From positions 1-64,000 of the forward strand of contig JASEET010000002.1 in NCBI GenBank assembly GCA_030019335.1: a stretch of DNA of 64,000 nucleotides. Direction: 5' to 3'. Position numbers and translations under genes: made by a program. Each line of letters starts with the position of its first letter. Position 1 is the first letter of the stretch. The stretch comes from Candidatus Bathyarchaeia archaeon (GTDB lineage: Archaea; Thermoproteota; Bathyarchaeia; Bathyarchaeales; Bathycorpusculaceae). Below are positions 34,455-41,502 of the stretch, piece after piece. Below the pieces are notes generated by a model. The model was not told where the DNA came from. It ran no database searches and was given only the letters and a program-made list of their open reading frames with translations.

Positions 34455-35011
34455 AGTTCCCCGCCACCTATCAAATTATCTAAAGCTTTTATAGATGGAA
34501 GAGTTAAGACTCCGAAAACTGTGGTATTAGATGATATATGAATTATTGAGAAAAAAGTTCCATAAGCCACTGCAGTAAGCAGAGCCAAAATAGGGTCCAT
34601 CCCAGCTAGAATATATGAGAAGCTAACCCCAGCATTTGTAATTAAATCAAAGATTAACGCAGAAAAAGCCCCCAAGATAGCTGCCTCTATACAAAATCTT
34701 GCTGAGTTATCCCTCTCAGAAATGTGCGATTTATAGACTCCTCCCAAAATACCTGTTATGGCCATTCCAACCATCTGAAAAGGCATGTTCAAACCTGAGA
34801 AACCGTAAGGCGAAAGGAAACCATTAACAAACATGACAAAACACCCAAAGAACGCTCCATTCAATGCTCCGTAAATTAACCCTACAATAAATGTAAAGAA
34901 AGACGTAAACTCCACGTTCGGAGGTCTCGGCGTTAATTGTATTGCTAGACATAAAGCTGCCAAAACGCTCAGTAAGGCTAGTTTACGCGTATTTGAGTGT
35001 TGCAATTTCAT
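34418..35011 (-). CDS. ECF transporter S component (vitamin uptake)
   Basis: About 197 residues with five or six transmembrane helices. KLALLSVLAALCLAIQLTPR at the start, PPNVEFTSFFTFIVGLIYGA, NGAFFGCFVMFVNGFLSPYG and NMPFQMVGMAITGILGGVYK match the membrane substrate-binding subunits of ECF vitamin importers, in the group near cobalamin-type S components. It would work with EcfA/EcfT, not found here. ATG 35011 (MKLQHSNTRKLAL) is the likely start within the frame that opens at 35104. A DUF4430-like protein encoded downstream suggests cobalamin. Confidence 0.8.
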   Translation of the reverse strand: MKLQHSNTRKLALLSVLAALCLAIQLTPRPPNVEFTSFFTFIVGLIYGALNGAFFGCFVMFVNGFLSPYGFSGLNMPFQMVGMAITGILGGVYKSHISERDNSARFCIEAAILGAFSALIFDLITNAGVSFSYILAGMDPILALLTAVAYGTFFSIIHISSNTTVFGVLTLPSIKALDNLIGGGELWLRKDHSYLQH

Positions 35012-35066
35012 ACTGGATGGATTATCCAACCATACATATAAGATTTTCGAACAACACCATGAAGTT

Positions 35067-36293
35067 TCATGTAGTTGCCAGAAAAGAGAAGACCTTAGCG
35101 TCATTGACGAGGTTTTCTATTTTCGCATACTCGTTTGGTTGGTGGGCTGTTTCATCTATTGTGCTCCAGACAACTGCTGGAACCTCTAATTTTCTGAAGA
35201 AGGCGGCGCATGTTCCTCCGCCTATTCCTCCAACTTTAGGCTCTACTCCCCTAACCTTCTTAATTGCTTCTTTCAACGTGATAACTATTTTCGAGTTTGC
35301 GTCTGTTGGTTTTGGAGCAACGCTTTTCTGCAATACTTCGATTTTTATTTTTGCTCCGATTTTCTTTTCAAAGTTCTCCGCAAGCCCGTGAATATCATTC
35401 AATATTTTTTCTAGGTCGTAGCTTGGCAGCACTCTACAGTCGAAGTATGTTAGGTCTTCTCCGGGAATAATGTTTACGGCATCAACGTTTTTCTCCTTTT
35501 TTGTCGGTTCAAAAGTGCTCTCTGGCGGGTCAAAATACTCGTCCTTAAGCGAATATTTTTCGTGTAACATTTTGTCTAAGGCTAAGGCGTATTCCATTCC
35601 TATGCGATGGGCGTTTAAGCCTTTGTCAGGTCTGCTGGCGTGAGTCTGCTTTCCAATTGTGCGGGTCCTAAACCATAAGGCGCTTTTTTCAGCTATTTCT
35701 ACAAAGCTTCCATCCTCGTTTCCACCGTCTGGCACAACTATCAAGTCGTCTTTTTTGAACAGTCCTTGTTTTATGAGGTGTTGAATTCCGTAGGTGCTTC
35801 CTTGCTCTTCATCGGCTACAAACGCTAAAACTACTGTTCGTTTCGGTTTTATGCCCAAAATTTTTAGGGTTTTAACCGCGAAGATTGAAGCAATCATGGA
35901 TTGTCCGTTGTCTTCGCTTCCGCGTCCATAAATTCGTCCTTCCTTAATTATTGGTTCAAAGGGTTTTGTAACTGTCCAAAGTGATTCTTCTCCTGGCGGA
36001 ACCACATCTAAATGTGTTATTATCCAGATTTTTTCGCTGAGATTTTCACCATAGTAATAGGCCACAATGTTTGGTCTCCTCTTAGATGGAACTCTCTCAT
36101 CTTCAGCATCGTAGCGTTCTATCTTGTCAAAGCCAACGGTCTCCAGTATTTGTATTAATTTTTCAGCTTTCTTTGACTCTCCTTCTCCATTGTTTTCAGG
36201 TGCTATTGCTGGAGTTTGGATAAGCTCCATTAATGTTTGTGTCATTTCATTTTTCAAACTTTCAATTTTGGAGGAAACACTATCGAATTGCAT
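35067..36293 (-). CDS. M20-family metallopeptidase (ArgE/DapE type)
   Basis: 408 residues. WIITHLDVVPPGEESLWTVT near residue 91 has the first zinc ligands (HxD). GRGSEDNGQSMIASIFAVKT near 124 supplies the bridging Asp, and AFVADEEQGSTYGIQHLIK near 156 the catalytic Glu-Glu. A dimerisation (lid) domain and a final DETAHQPNEY (His ligand) follow. Removes an acyl or amino acid group from a small substrate: succinyl-diaminopimelate, acetyl-amino acid, or dipeptide. Archaeal members of this group are unassigned. Complete. Confidence 0.9.
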   Translation of the reverse strand: MQFDSVSSKIESLKNEMTQTLMELIQTPAIAPENNGEGESKKAEKLIQILETVGFDKIERYDAEDERVPSKRRPNIVAYYYGENLSEKIWIITHLDVVPPGEESLWTVTKPFEPIIKEGRIYGRGSEDNGQSMIASIFAVKTLKILGIKPKRTVVLAFVADEEQGSTYGIQHLIKQGLFKKDDLIVVPDGGNEDGSFVEIAEKSALWFRTRTIGKQTHASRPDKGLNAHRIGMEYALALDKMLHEKYSLKDEYFDPPESTFEPTKKEKNVDAVNIIPGEDLTYFDCRVLPSYDLEKILNDIHGLAENFEKKIGAKIKIEVLQKSVAPKPTDANSKIVITLKEAIKKVRGVEPKVGGIGGGTCAAFFRKLEVPAVVWSTIDETAHQPNEYAKIENLVNDAKVFSFLATT

Positions 36294-36381
36294 GAAACAT
36301 CATGTTTGAAACGATTTGAAATGAATTGTCAGCTTATTGTCTTTAATGTTTCGACCTAGAATGAAAGAACGAAAGTATTTT

Positions 36382-37362
36382 TCAGCTTAATTCTTGTAAG
36401 GTCCTTAGTCTCTTGACTATGTTTGGGTGCGTTGAGAAGATTTCAATGATTTTATCCATGGTTGTTAATTTTTTGGAAAGGATTTCTTGAACCAATTTTT
36501 GGTCGCTTAGCATTCTCATCCTTGATATCTCCATGGAATCTATTTCTGCATGGTCAGGGTCAGCTATGAATAAGGCTTTAAAGGCGTTTAGATTTTGCGA
36601 TTTCTTTATGGTTCTCCTCATTGTTCTGGTTGTGTGAACTATTTTTGCTAGACCTTCTGAAAGCTTCCGCGGGCCATCTTCAACTATTGAAGCGCTGTGT
36701 CTGTCGGCATAGTATTCGCGTAATCGGCTTAGATGGAGTATAAACATGTTTAGAATCCACGAGAAGGCCATAAAACCTATGCCTAACAGTGCTGTGCCGT
36801 TGCTTCCCTCCCTTCGTCTGCCGTACATGGAAAGCATAAGCGAAAAGCCTATGTAATAGAATATTGCAGGCAGTAGTGAAACGAACATCATTGTCTGCAC
36901 GTCCTTGTGCTTCAAATGGCCAAGTTCATGTCCAATAACAGCCTCAACCTCCTCATACTCCAGTCCTTTTAATAATCCGCTTGTGACGGCTACACGGCTT
37001 CCACCTATCGGCGAACCGTATGCAAACGCGTTTGGAATAGGAATTCTTGCAAGCATAAGCCTAGGCTTTTTTATGCCGCTCTTTCTGCTGAGATCTTCAA
37101 CTATTTCGTGAAGCCTTGGATTTTCATGTTCTGGAATCTCCCTTACGCTGTAAAGGGCGTCGATTAAGTATGGTGATATCAGCCATTGAAGAATATTGAA
37201 TGCGACAACTAGGATGCCTAAAGTTACCAGATCAAATAAGCCTACTAGACTTAAGATTACCGTGAAGAATAATGTGGATAAGCCTATTATTATGGCTAAG
37301 GTTCCAACCATAGATAGACGAAGCTTCCAAACGCTCACTGTTATACACCAATTATCTTTCAC
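36382..37362 (-). CDS. htpX: HtpX-type M48 membrane protease
   Basis: 326 residues. Two N-terminal transmembrane helices, then NPRLHEIVEDLSRKSGIKKP and NAFAYGSPIGGSRVAVTSGL, and the zinc site AVIGHELGHLKHKDVQTMM (HExxH) near residue 141. Two more helices follow, with a third zinc ligand in LREYYADRHSASIVEDGPRK near 213 (E of EYYAD). Degrades damaged or misfolded membrane proteins at the cytoplasmic face. Length and topology normal. Confidence 0.94.
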   Translation of the reverse strand: MKDNWCITVSVWKLRLSMVGTLAIIIGLSTLFFTVILSLVGLFDLVTLGILVVAFNILQWLISPYLIDALYSVREIPEHENPRLHEIVEDLSRKSGIKKPRLMLARIPIPNAFAYGSPIGGSRVAVTSGLLKGLEYEEVEAVIGHELGHLKHKDVQTMMFVSLLPAIFYYIGFSLMLSMYGRRREGSNGTALLGIGFMAFSWILNMFILHLSRLREYYADRHSASIVEDGPRKLSEGLAKIVHTTRTMRRTIKKSQNLNAFKALFIADPDHAEIDSMEISRMRMLSDQKLVQEILSKKLTTMDKIIEIFSTHPNIVKRLRTLQELS

Positions 37363-37439
37363 GGTAAACAGTTGCTTATATTCTTTACCTTGAAAAGTAA
37401 GGTTATTTTTAAATTTATCACTAGTGTTAAACTACTTGC

Positions 37440-37529
37440 ATGGATATTACCGTTGGTGATATAGGAAGTTTTCCGCTACCGCCAAATATAAGCAAGAAAT
37501 CATGGCAAAGGGATAAACTATCATCCTAA
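37440..37529 (+). pseudogene. N-terminal remnant, methionine-synthase/UROD-like
   Basis: 29 codons from ATG 37440: MDITVGDIGSFPLPPNISKK, then SWQRDKLSS and TAA. The DIGSFPLP start resembles archaeal MetE-like/uroporphyrinogen-decarboxylase-fold methyltransferases. Everything after the first strand is missing, and the TAA directly abuts the end of another gene fragment on the other strand (37530), which points to a recombination junction. Confidence 0.4.
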
Positions 37530-37820
37530 TTACAGTCTTGATTTCACTAAACTTAGACGCTTTAATATTCTTAAAGCAAGGAGAGTGATCCACTTGCTAG
37601 GTTTGCCCTTCGCTTCTATATTAGTTTGCATCCTTCCAATAGGCGTACTTTCCAAAATCCATGTTTCATTGTTTTGTCGTTTTTGCAGAAGAATTTCAAC
37701 GGCGTCGTTTAAACGTTCATCCTTTACGTAACCAAGTTTGGTTAAAACATCTAATCCCCTTAGTATGTTGTATCCATAAAACCATGGAAAACCAAGTTTT
37801 AGCCATGACTGTTTGATTAC
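37530..37820 (-). pseudogene. C-terminal remnant of a squalene-cyclase/prenyltransferase-like repeat protein
   Basis: The minus-strand frame reads WLKLGFPWFYGYNILRGLDV, LTKLGYVKDERLNDAVEILL, QKRQNNETWILESTPIGRMQ and KPSKWITLLALRILKRL. This is the end of archaeal terpenoid-cyclase-like (alpha/alpha toroid) proteins in which repeats of the form LR..L..LG..D...A...L...Q...G.W are usual. No start or earlier repeats remain: at 37824 the sequence switches to an unrelated piece (see the 57-bp repeat). Clearly truncated. Confidence 0.55.
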
Positions 37821-37823
37821 TTT

Positions 37824-37880
37824 ATGGAATACGCAAAATCCATAAGCCTCATAACAGAAACAATACACAAAACAAAATAA
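37824..37880 (+). repeat. 57-bp direct repeat, copy A (3' end of a small gene)
   Basis: 37824-37880 matches 39017-39073 at 53 of 57 positions by eye, and both encode MEYAKSISLITETIHKTK followed by TAA. Copy B belongs to a nearly complete small gene (38923-39073); copy A has lost all sequence before the Met. The differences are mostly third-position or conservative changes, so both were once coding. The copies flank the PIN/AbrB pair. Confidence 0.75.
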
Positions 37881-38000
37881 GCTAGAGCTAACGTGTGTTT
37901 TAAAAAAGTTTCAACACCACGACAAATTAGCTAACAAGTTAACGCGCGCATCAATCTGCCGTTGGTAGGTAGCATCCCTTTTGACCCGCCAACGAAAATA

Positions 38001-38143
38001 CTACTTCTTTACGTTCACGGTTACTTCAACTTTCTCCAACTTAACACGCCATTCGGGGTTGGAAAACAAAGCCCTCAAAACGTCAGCACGGACACTGAAA
38101 ACGGAATCCTCATGTGCGGTTTGCTGGTTTATTCGCTTTTCTT
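38001..38143 (-). pseudogene. protein remnant of unknown family
   Basis: A minus-strand frame without a start, ending at TAG 38001-38003, reads RINQQTAHEDSVFSVRADVL, then RALFSNPEWRVKLEKVEVTV and NVKK. It has the charge pattern of real protein and overlaps the last bases of the PIN gene. A frame on the plus strand also exists here but looks less protein-like. The rest of 37881-38128 shows nothing I recognise. Confidence 0.3.
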
Positions 38144-38629
38144 AAGAGTTCTTTCTAACAAGCGCAGAAATTTCCCGTATCCGTCTTCCTCTCTCAGCTC
38201 ATCAAAAACTCTTTTTATTTCGGGTACGGTGTCGAATCCGGTGTCAGAGGAGTATATTTCGCTTATTCCATGGCGTTTCATTACTTGTAAGGTGACGAGG
38301 TCTGTGTAGCCCAGTTTGTATTTGCCCATGAGTTTTCCGGCTTTGCCTTGGTCTGTGAGGGACGGGGTCGCTATTTCGAGGGTTATGTAGCCTGGAAGGA
38401 GGGTGAGAAACCTCTTCAGGGTGTTGACTTTGTATCTTGAGAGCCACACAGCGACCTCGTCTTTAACTGTCACTGTTGTCAGTGCTTCTTCTCCTTTTTC
38501 TATTTTGTGTAGGATGTACCCTGAGATTAGCGCCGTCTCGTCTTTGAGTGGTAGGGCGGGCTTGGCCTTTAGCCAGTTTATGAACACGTTCGCATCAACG
38601 AACCTTCTCCCTTGCAAGTTTTTCCTCAA
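38129..38629 (-). CDS. PIN-domain toxin (VapC type)
   Basis: 166 residues. RRFVDANVFINWLKAKP near the start contains the first catalytic Asp. A central acidic helix (KDETALISGYILHKIEKGEE) and GKYKLGYTDLVTLQVMKRHG near 107, then IYSSDTGFDTVPEIKRVF near 128 supply the remaining acidic residues. Typical of archaeal VapC-like RNases. It overlaps the antitoxin upstream by 35 bases. The insert is flanked by two copies of a 57-bp sequence, so the pair may have arrived by insertion or duplication. Confidence 0.87.
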   Translation of the reverse strand: MRKNLQGRRFVDANVFINWLKAKPALPLKDETALISGYILHKIEKGEEALTTVTVKDEVAVWLSRYKVNTLKRFLTLLPGYITLEIATPSLTDQGKAGKLMGKYKLGYTDLVTLQVMKRHGISEIYSSDTGFDTVPEIKRVFDELREEDGYGKFLRLLERTLKKSE

Positions 38630-38855
38630 CCTCTCTTGTCAATGCCTCCTCCAGTTCTTCCGGGTGTCCAGCTGCCAGTCCAAGCATCTTTAACGTAGGA
38701 TTCTCCGGTATCTTCGGCGAGGTTAGCACCATCTTCGCCCCCTCGATCGCGAACTCCAGCACATCACCCAGCTCGATCCTCAACTTTCTCCTAGCCTCCT
38801 GCGGAAGTGTGATCCTAAACCCCTGCAGAACCTTAACCTTACTCATATACATCAC
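38595..38855 (-). CDS. AbrB/SpoVT-type antitoxin (VapB)
   Basis: 86 residues. MSKVKVLQGFRITLPQEARR, then KLRIELGDVLEFAIEGAKMV, is the swapped-hairpin AbrB DNA-binding fold. The C-terminal helix (ELEEALTREVEEKLAREKV) would embrace the toxin. ATG 38843 (MSKVKVLQGF) is an alternative start within the frame opening at 38855. Upstream bases 38880-38910 are AT-rich and should hold the promoter. The gene looks G+C-rich compared with its surroundings, a possible sign of transfer. Confidence 0.85.
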   Translation of the reverse strand: MMYMSKVKVLQGFRITLPQEARRKLRIELGDVLEFAIEGAKMVLTSPKIPENPTLKMLGLAAGHPEELEEALTREVEEKLAREKVR

Positions 38856-38922
38856 TGAAATACAATTTTGAGATACATAAAATAAAAACCTTTCTTATTT
38901 GTATCTTATTTAGGGCTTGACG

Positions 38923-39073
38923 ATGCCGGAATGGATAAAGGTCTACCTAAACAAGGAGCAGAGAGGTCTTCTGAGAGAATTGGTATGGGGGGAGCAAGGT
39001 TTTCCATCAAGCCTTGATGGAATATGCCAAATCAATAAGCCTCATAACAGAAACGATACACAAAACAAAATAA
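38923..39073 (+). pseudogene. small conserved-looking gene with a frameshift in a G6 run
   Basis: ATG 38923 gives MPEWIKVYLNKEQRGLLREL, VWG. Removing one G from the GGGGGG run near 38986-38991 lets the frame continue SKVFHQALMEYAKSISLITE, TIHKTK, TAA at 39071-39073. The total of 151 bases is one more than a multiple of three. The C-terminal 57 bases are duplicated at 37824-37880, which supports the corrected frame. About 49 residues, basic, helical; function unknown. Confidence 0.55.
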
Positions 39074-39184
39074 TCAGGAGCATCTACTTGAAAAAATGGT
39101 GGAAGAGAAGTCATATAGGATTTGTAGGGTGAAAAAGCAACTATGAAGGATGCAAAGGGCGTCTCGAACAGTCAAAGGAATTGG

Positions 39185-39286
39185 CGGGCCCGCCGGGAAT
39201 TGAACCCGGGACCTACGGGTTAAGAGCCTCAACCTAACCACGCGCCACGGTTAGTCCGCCGCTCTACCTTACTGAGCTACGGGCCC
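39185..39286 (-). tRNA. tRNA-Lys(CUU) with a 28-nt intron at a non-canonical position
   Basis: Acceptor GGGCCCG (39286-39280) pairs with CGGGCCC (39192-39186). The D arm GCTC/GAGC, T arm CCGGG-TTCAATT-CCCGG and discriminator G are intact, and CCA is encoded (39184-39182). The anticodon stem and loop are complete only if 39228-39255 is removed: GCGG + G-CTCTTAA-CCCGT, giving anticodon CUU (39224-39222). The intron holds a CTAACC...GGTTAG hairpin and lies between tRNA positions 30/31 (or 29/30), not the usual 37/38. Such introns are spliced by the heteromeric archaeal endonuclease at a relaxed bulge-helix-bulge. A TATA element lies about 28 bases upstream. Confidence 0.95.
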
Positions 39287-39307
39287 TAGTATGCACATTT
39301 TCGGTTC

Positions 39308-39320
39308 ACTTTTATAAGTT
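39308..39320. promoter_or_regulatory. shared TATA element between tRNA-Lys and dphB
   Basis: The near-palindromic CTTTTATAAG reads as a TATA box in both directions. On the minus strand it lies about 28 bases before the tRNA 5' end (39286); on the plus strand it would start a transcript near 39340, about 25 bases before the dphB TTG. No other good candidate exists in the 80-base gap. Confidence 0.5.
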
Positions 39321-39366
39321 TAGCCTTCTTAGAAAGAGTGAGAATCACTATTGTGAGGGTTAAGCT

Positions 39367-40161
39367 TTGGGTGAAATTGTTTTCGTCGGACTTGGCTTGT
39401 ATGATGAGGGGGGAATAAGCTTACGCGGTTTAGAAGAGGTGAAAACAGCGGACAAGGTTTTCGTAGAACTTTACACGAGTTTAATGCCTCATTTCTCAAT
39501 AGAAAATTTTGAGAGGATTTCTGGCAAAAAGCTTCACATGGTTTCAAGGAAGGAGCTTGAAGAAGAGAACGGAGAAGCCATTTTAAAAGCTGCTGAAACT
39601 GGTAAGGCTGTTTTGCTTGTTCCAGGCGACCCGCTTATAGCCACCACGCATGTTGCCTTAAGGATACAAGCTGAAAAGCTTGGAATAAAAACTCGCATTG
39701 TTCACGGGGCTTCTATAATTTCCGCTGTGATAGGCTTGTCAAGTTTGCACAACTACAAGTTTGGAAAAAGCGTTACAATACCTTTTTCGGAAGCCTCCGA
39801 AACTCCATATGAAGTTATCGCCCAAAACAAAAAGGTGGAACTTCACACCCTTTGCCTATTAGATGTTAAAGCTGAGGAAAAACGCTATATGAGAATTCAT
39901 GAAGGATTGGAATCACTTCTGAAAATTGAGGAGAAAAGAAAAGAGAAAATAGTAGCAATGGATACGCTTGTGGTGGGTATAGCGAGAGCTGGAAGCACCA
40001 ACCCAACGGTGAAGGCCGGCTTCTTGAAAGATTTGTTAAGCTATGATTTTGGAGAGCCGCCTCATAGCATTATTTTTCCTGGAAAGCTTCATTTTATGGA
40101 AGCGGAAGCCCTCATGGTCTTGGCTGGTGCCCCAGAAAGTTTGAAGGAGATTGTTGAATGA
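39367..40161 (+). CDS. dphB: diphthine synthase
   Basis: 264 residues. SAM-dependent methyltransferase that makes diphthine on elongation factor 2, an archaeal/eukaryotic modification. EIVFVGLGLYDEGGISLRGL at the start, KADKVFVELYTSL-type strand near 30, VLLVPGDPLIATTHVALRIQ near 80, and VVHGASIISAVIGLSSLHNY-type segment near 112 are diagnostic of the tetrapyrrole-methylase fold. TTG 39367 is the only sensible start. Overlaps the DUF357 gene by 4 bases. Confidence 0.95.
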   Translation: MGEIVFVGLGLYDEGGISLRGLEEVKTADKVFVELYTSLMPHFSIENFERISGKKLHMVSRKELEEENGEAILKAAETGKAVLLVPGDPLIATTHVALRIQAEKLGIKTRIVHGASIISAVIGLSSLHNYKFGKSVTIPFSEASETPYEVIAQNKKVELHTLCLLDVKAEEKRYMRIHEGLESLLKIEEKRKEKIVAMDTLVVGIARAGSTNPTVKAGFLKDLLSYDFGEPPHSIIFPGKLHFMEAEALMVLAGAPESLKEIVE

Positions 40162-40454
40162 GTTTGGAGAAGCTTGTTTTGAAGTACATGGCTTCAGCAG
40201 AACATGTTTTAAGCAGGATGGAAATTGCTGGAAGTTCTGTAAATCTTAATGTGGATGACGTCAGAAAAGTTGTTGAACTCGCTAAAGCCTATCTAGAGGA
40301 TGCTAAATATTATAGGGAGAGAAAGAAATTTGAGATAAGCTTGGCTTCTGTTGCCTATTGCGAAGGCTTACTTGACGCGTTAAAACTGTTAGGAGCCGTG
40401 AAGTTCGAATGGCCAGTAAAAAAGAAAGAAAGGAAAAGAGAAAGAGAAAAATAG
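40158..40454 (+). CDS. DUF357 protein
   Basis: 98 residues, nearly all helical. VVELAKAYLEDAKYYRERKK, then FEISLASVAYCEGLLDALKL and LGAVKFEWPVKKK is the DUF357 signature. It is widespread in archaea and often sits, as here, beside a nucleotidyltransferase gene. Function unknown. ATGA overlap with dphB and a 46-base overlap with ribL point to tight co-translation. Confidence 0.88.
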   Translation: MSLEKLVLKYMASAEHVLSRMEIAGSSVNLNVDDVRKVVELAKAYLEDAKYYRERKKFEISLASVAYCEGLLDALKLLGAVKFEWPVKKKERKREREK

Positions 40455-40885
40455 TTCTGGCTTCAGGGACATTTGATCTGCTACACCTTGAACATGTAAA
40501 GTATTTAGAGGAAGCAAAAAAGACCGGTGGGCGAAACGCTGAACTCATAGTTATCGTAGCCAGAGATAGCACCGTGGAAAAAAGGAGGGGAACAAAACCA
40601 ATTATACCTGAAAATCAACGAAGGGCACTTGTTGACTCTTTGAAAGTTGTTGATGAGGCCATCCTTGGCTATGAAGAGTTTGACATTGAAAAGGTTATTG
40701 AAAAAATCAAGCCGGATGTAATTGCCCTCGGATATGATAGAGGCGACATTGAACAAACTGTGAGAAATTACGTGAAGGAAAAAAGATTGAAGATAAAAAT
40801 TGTGAAGATTGGCAAGTTTGGGGAAGATGAGTTAAACAGTTCCTCAAAAATTAAACAGAGAATCATTGAGCACTTCAGAAGATGA
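40409..40885 (+). CDS. ribL: archaeal FAD synthetase (RibL-like nucleotidyltransferase)
   Basis: 158 residues. KIVLASGTFDLLHLEHVKYL near the start is the HxGH-like (HLEH) cytidylyltransferase motif. ELIVIVARDSTVEKRRGTKP near 42, RRALVDSLKVVDEAILGYE near 69 and VIALGYDRGDIEQTVRNYVK near 102 agree with RibL, which joins AMP to FMN to make FAD. Lysine-rich N-terminus from ATG 40409. Its substrate could also be glycerol-3-phosphate CTP-like, but the neighbouring ribK supports FAD. Confidence 0.9.
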   Translation: MASKKERKEKRKRKIVLASGTFDLLHLEHVKYLEEAKKTGGRNAELIVIVARDSTVEKRRGTKPIIPENQRRALVDSLKVVDEAILGYEEFDIEKVIEKIKPDVIALGYDRGDIEQTVRNYVKEKRLKIKIVKIGKFGEDELNSSSKIKQRIIEHFRR

Positions 40886-40891
40886 AGGTTC

Positions 40892-41494
40892 ATGTATAAG
40901 AGTTCTAAGAAGTTTATGCTAACCTACTTGATTATCGCGTTGAACATAATTGTTTACGCTTATACTGCCATACTTAGCGGAAACTTTTTTGAAATAGGGG
41001 ATTATGTTCTTCGTCAATATGGGCAAGACAACTCATTTGTTTTAAATGGTGGATACTGGCAACTTTTTACAGCCATGTTCGCCCATGTCAACATCATACA
41101 TCTTTTGGGGAACATGTTCTTTCTGCTTATTTTTGGGCTTAGAGCTGAAGAATTGTTTAAGATTCAGGAATACCTTCTTGTTTACTTCTTAAGCGGGTTG
41201 GCTGGAAACTTGTTGACGCTACTTTTCGGGCCTTCTATGGTTTCTGCTGGCGCTTCCGGTGCCATTTTCGGTTTGTTTGGAGCATGCACCATTTATATTA
41301 GGCGTGCAGTCGGCCAGTCGATAATAGGTGCATTGTTGTATTCTTTCTTTTTATTGATGATGAGTGCAGGTCAAAATGTAAACAATTTAGCTCATCTGGG
41401 TGGCTTAGTTGCCGGATTGTTAATTGGCTACGCGCTGGCTGAAAGACGAAAACTTAGGATAATTCATGAATATAGTTACTCTTTTCCAACGTGA
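40892..41494 (+). CDS. rhomboid family intramembrane serine protease
   Basis: 200 residues, six transmembrane helices. GGYWQLFTAMFAHVNIIHLL near 50 (with HxxxH), GNMFFLLIFGLRAEELF, the catalytic serine in AGASGAIFGLFGACTIY near 115, and the catalytic histidine in NNLAHLGGLVAGLLIGYALA near 168. Cuts membrane helices inside the bilayer. Begins 6 bases after ribL and may be co-transcribed. Complete. Confidence 0.92.
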   Translation: MYKSSKKFMLTYLIIALNIIVYAYTAILSGNFFEIGDYVLRQYGQDNSFVLNGGYWQLFTAMFAHVNIIHLLGNMFFLLIFGLRAEELFKIQEYLLVYFLSGLAGNLLTLLFGPSMVSAGASGAIFGLFGACTIYIRRAVGQSIIGALLYSFFLLMMSAGQNVNNLAHLGGLVAGLLIGYALAERRKLRIIHEYSYSFPT

Positions 41495-41502
41495 GTCGGG
41501 GT

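Noticed and set aside
37962-38309. Plus-strand ORF of 115 codons
   Set aside because: Mostly antisense to the PIN toxin; the opposite strand shows more protein-like sequence in the free part.
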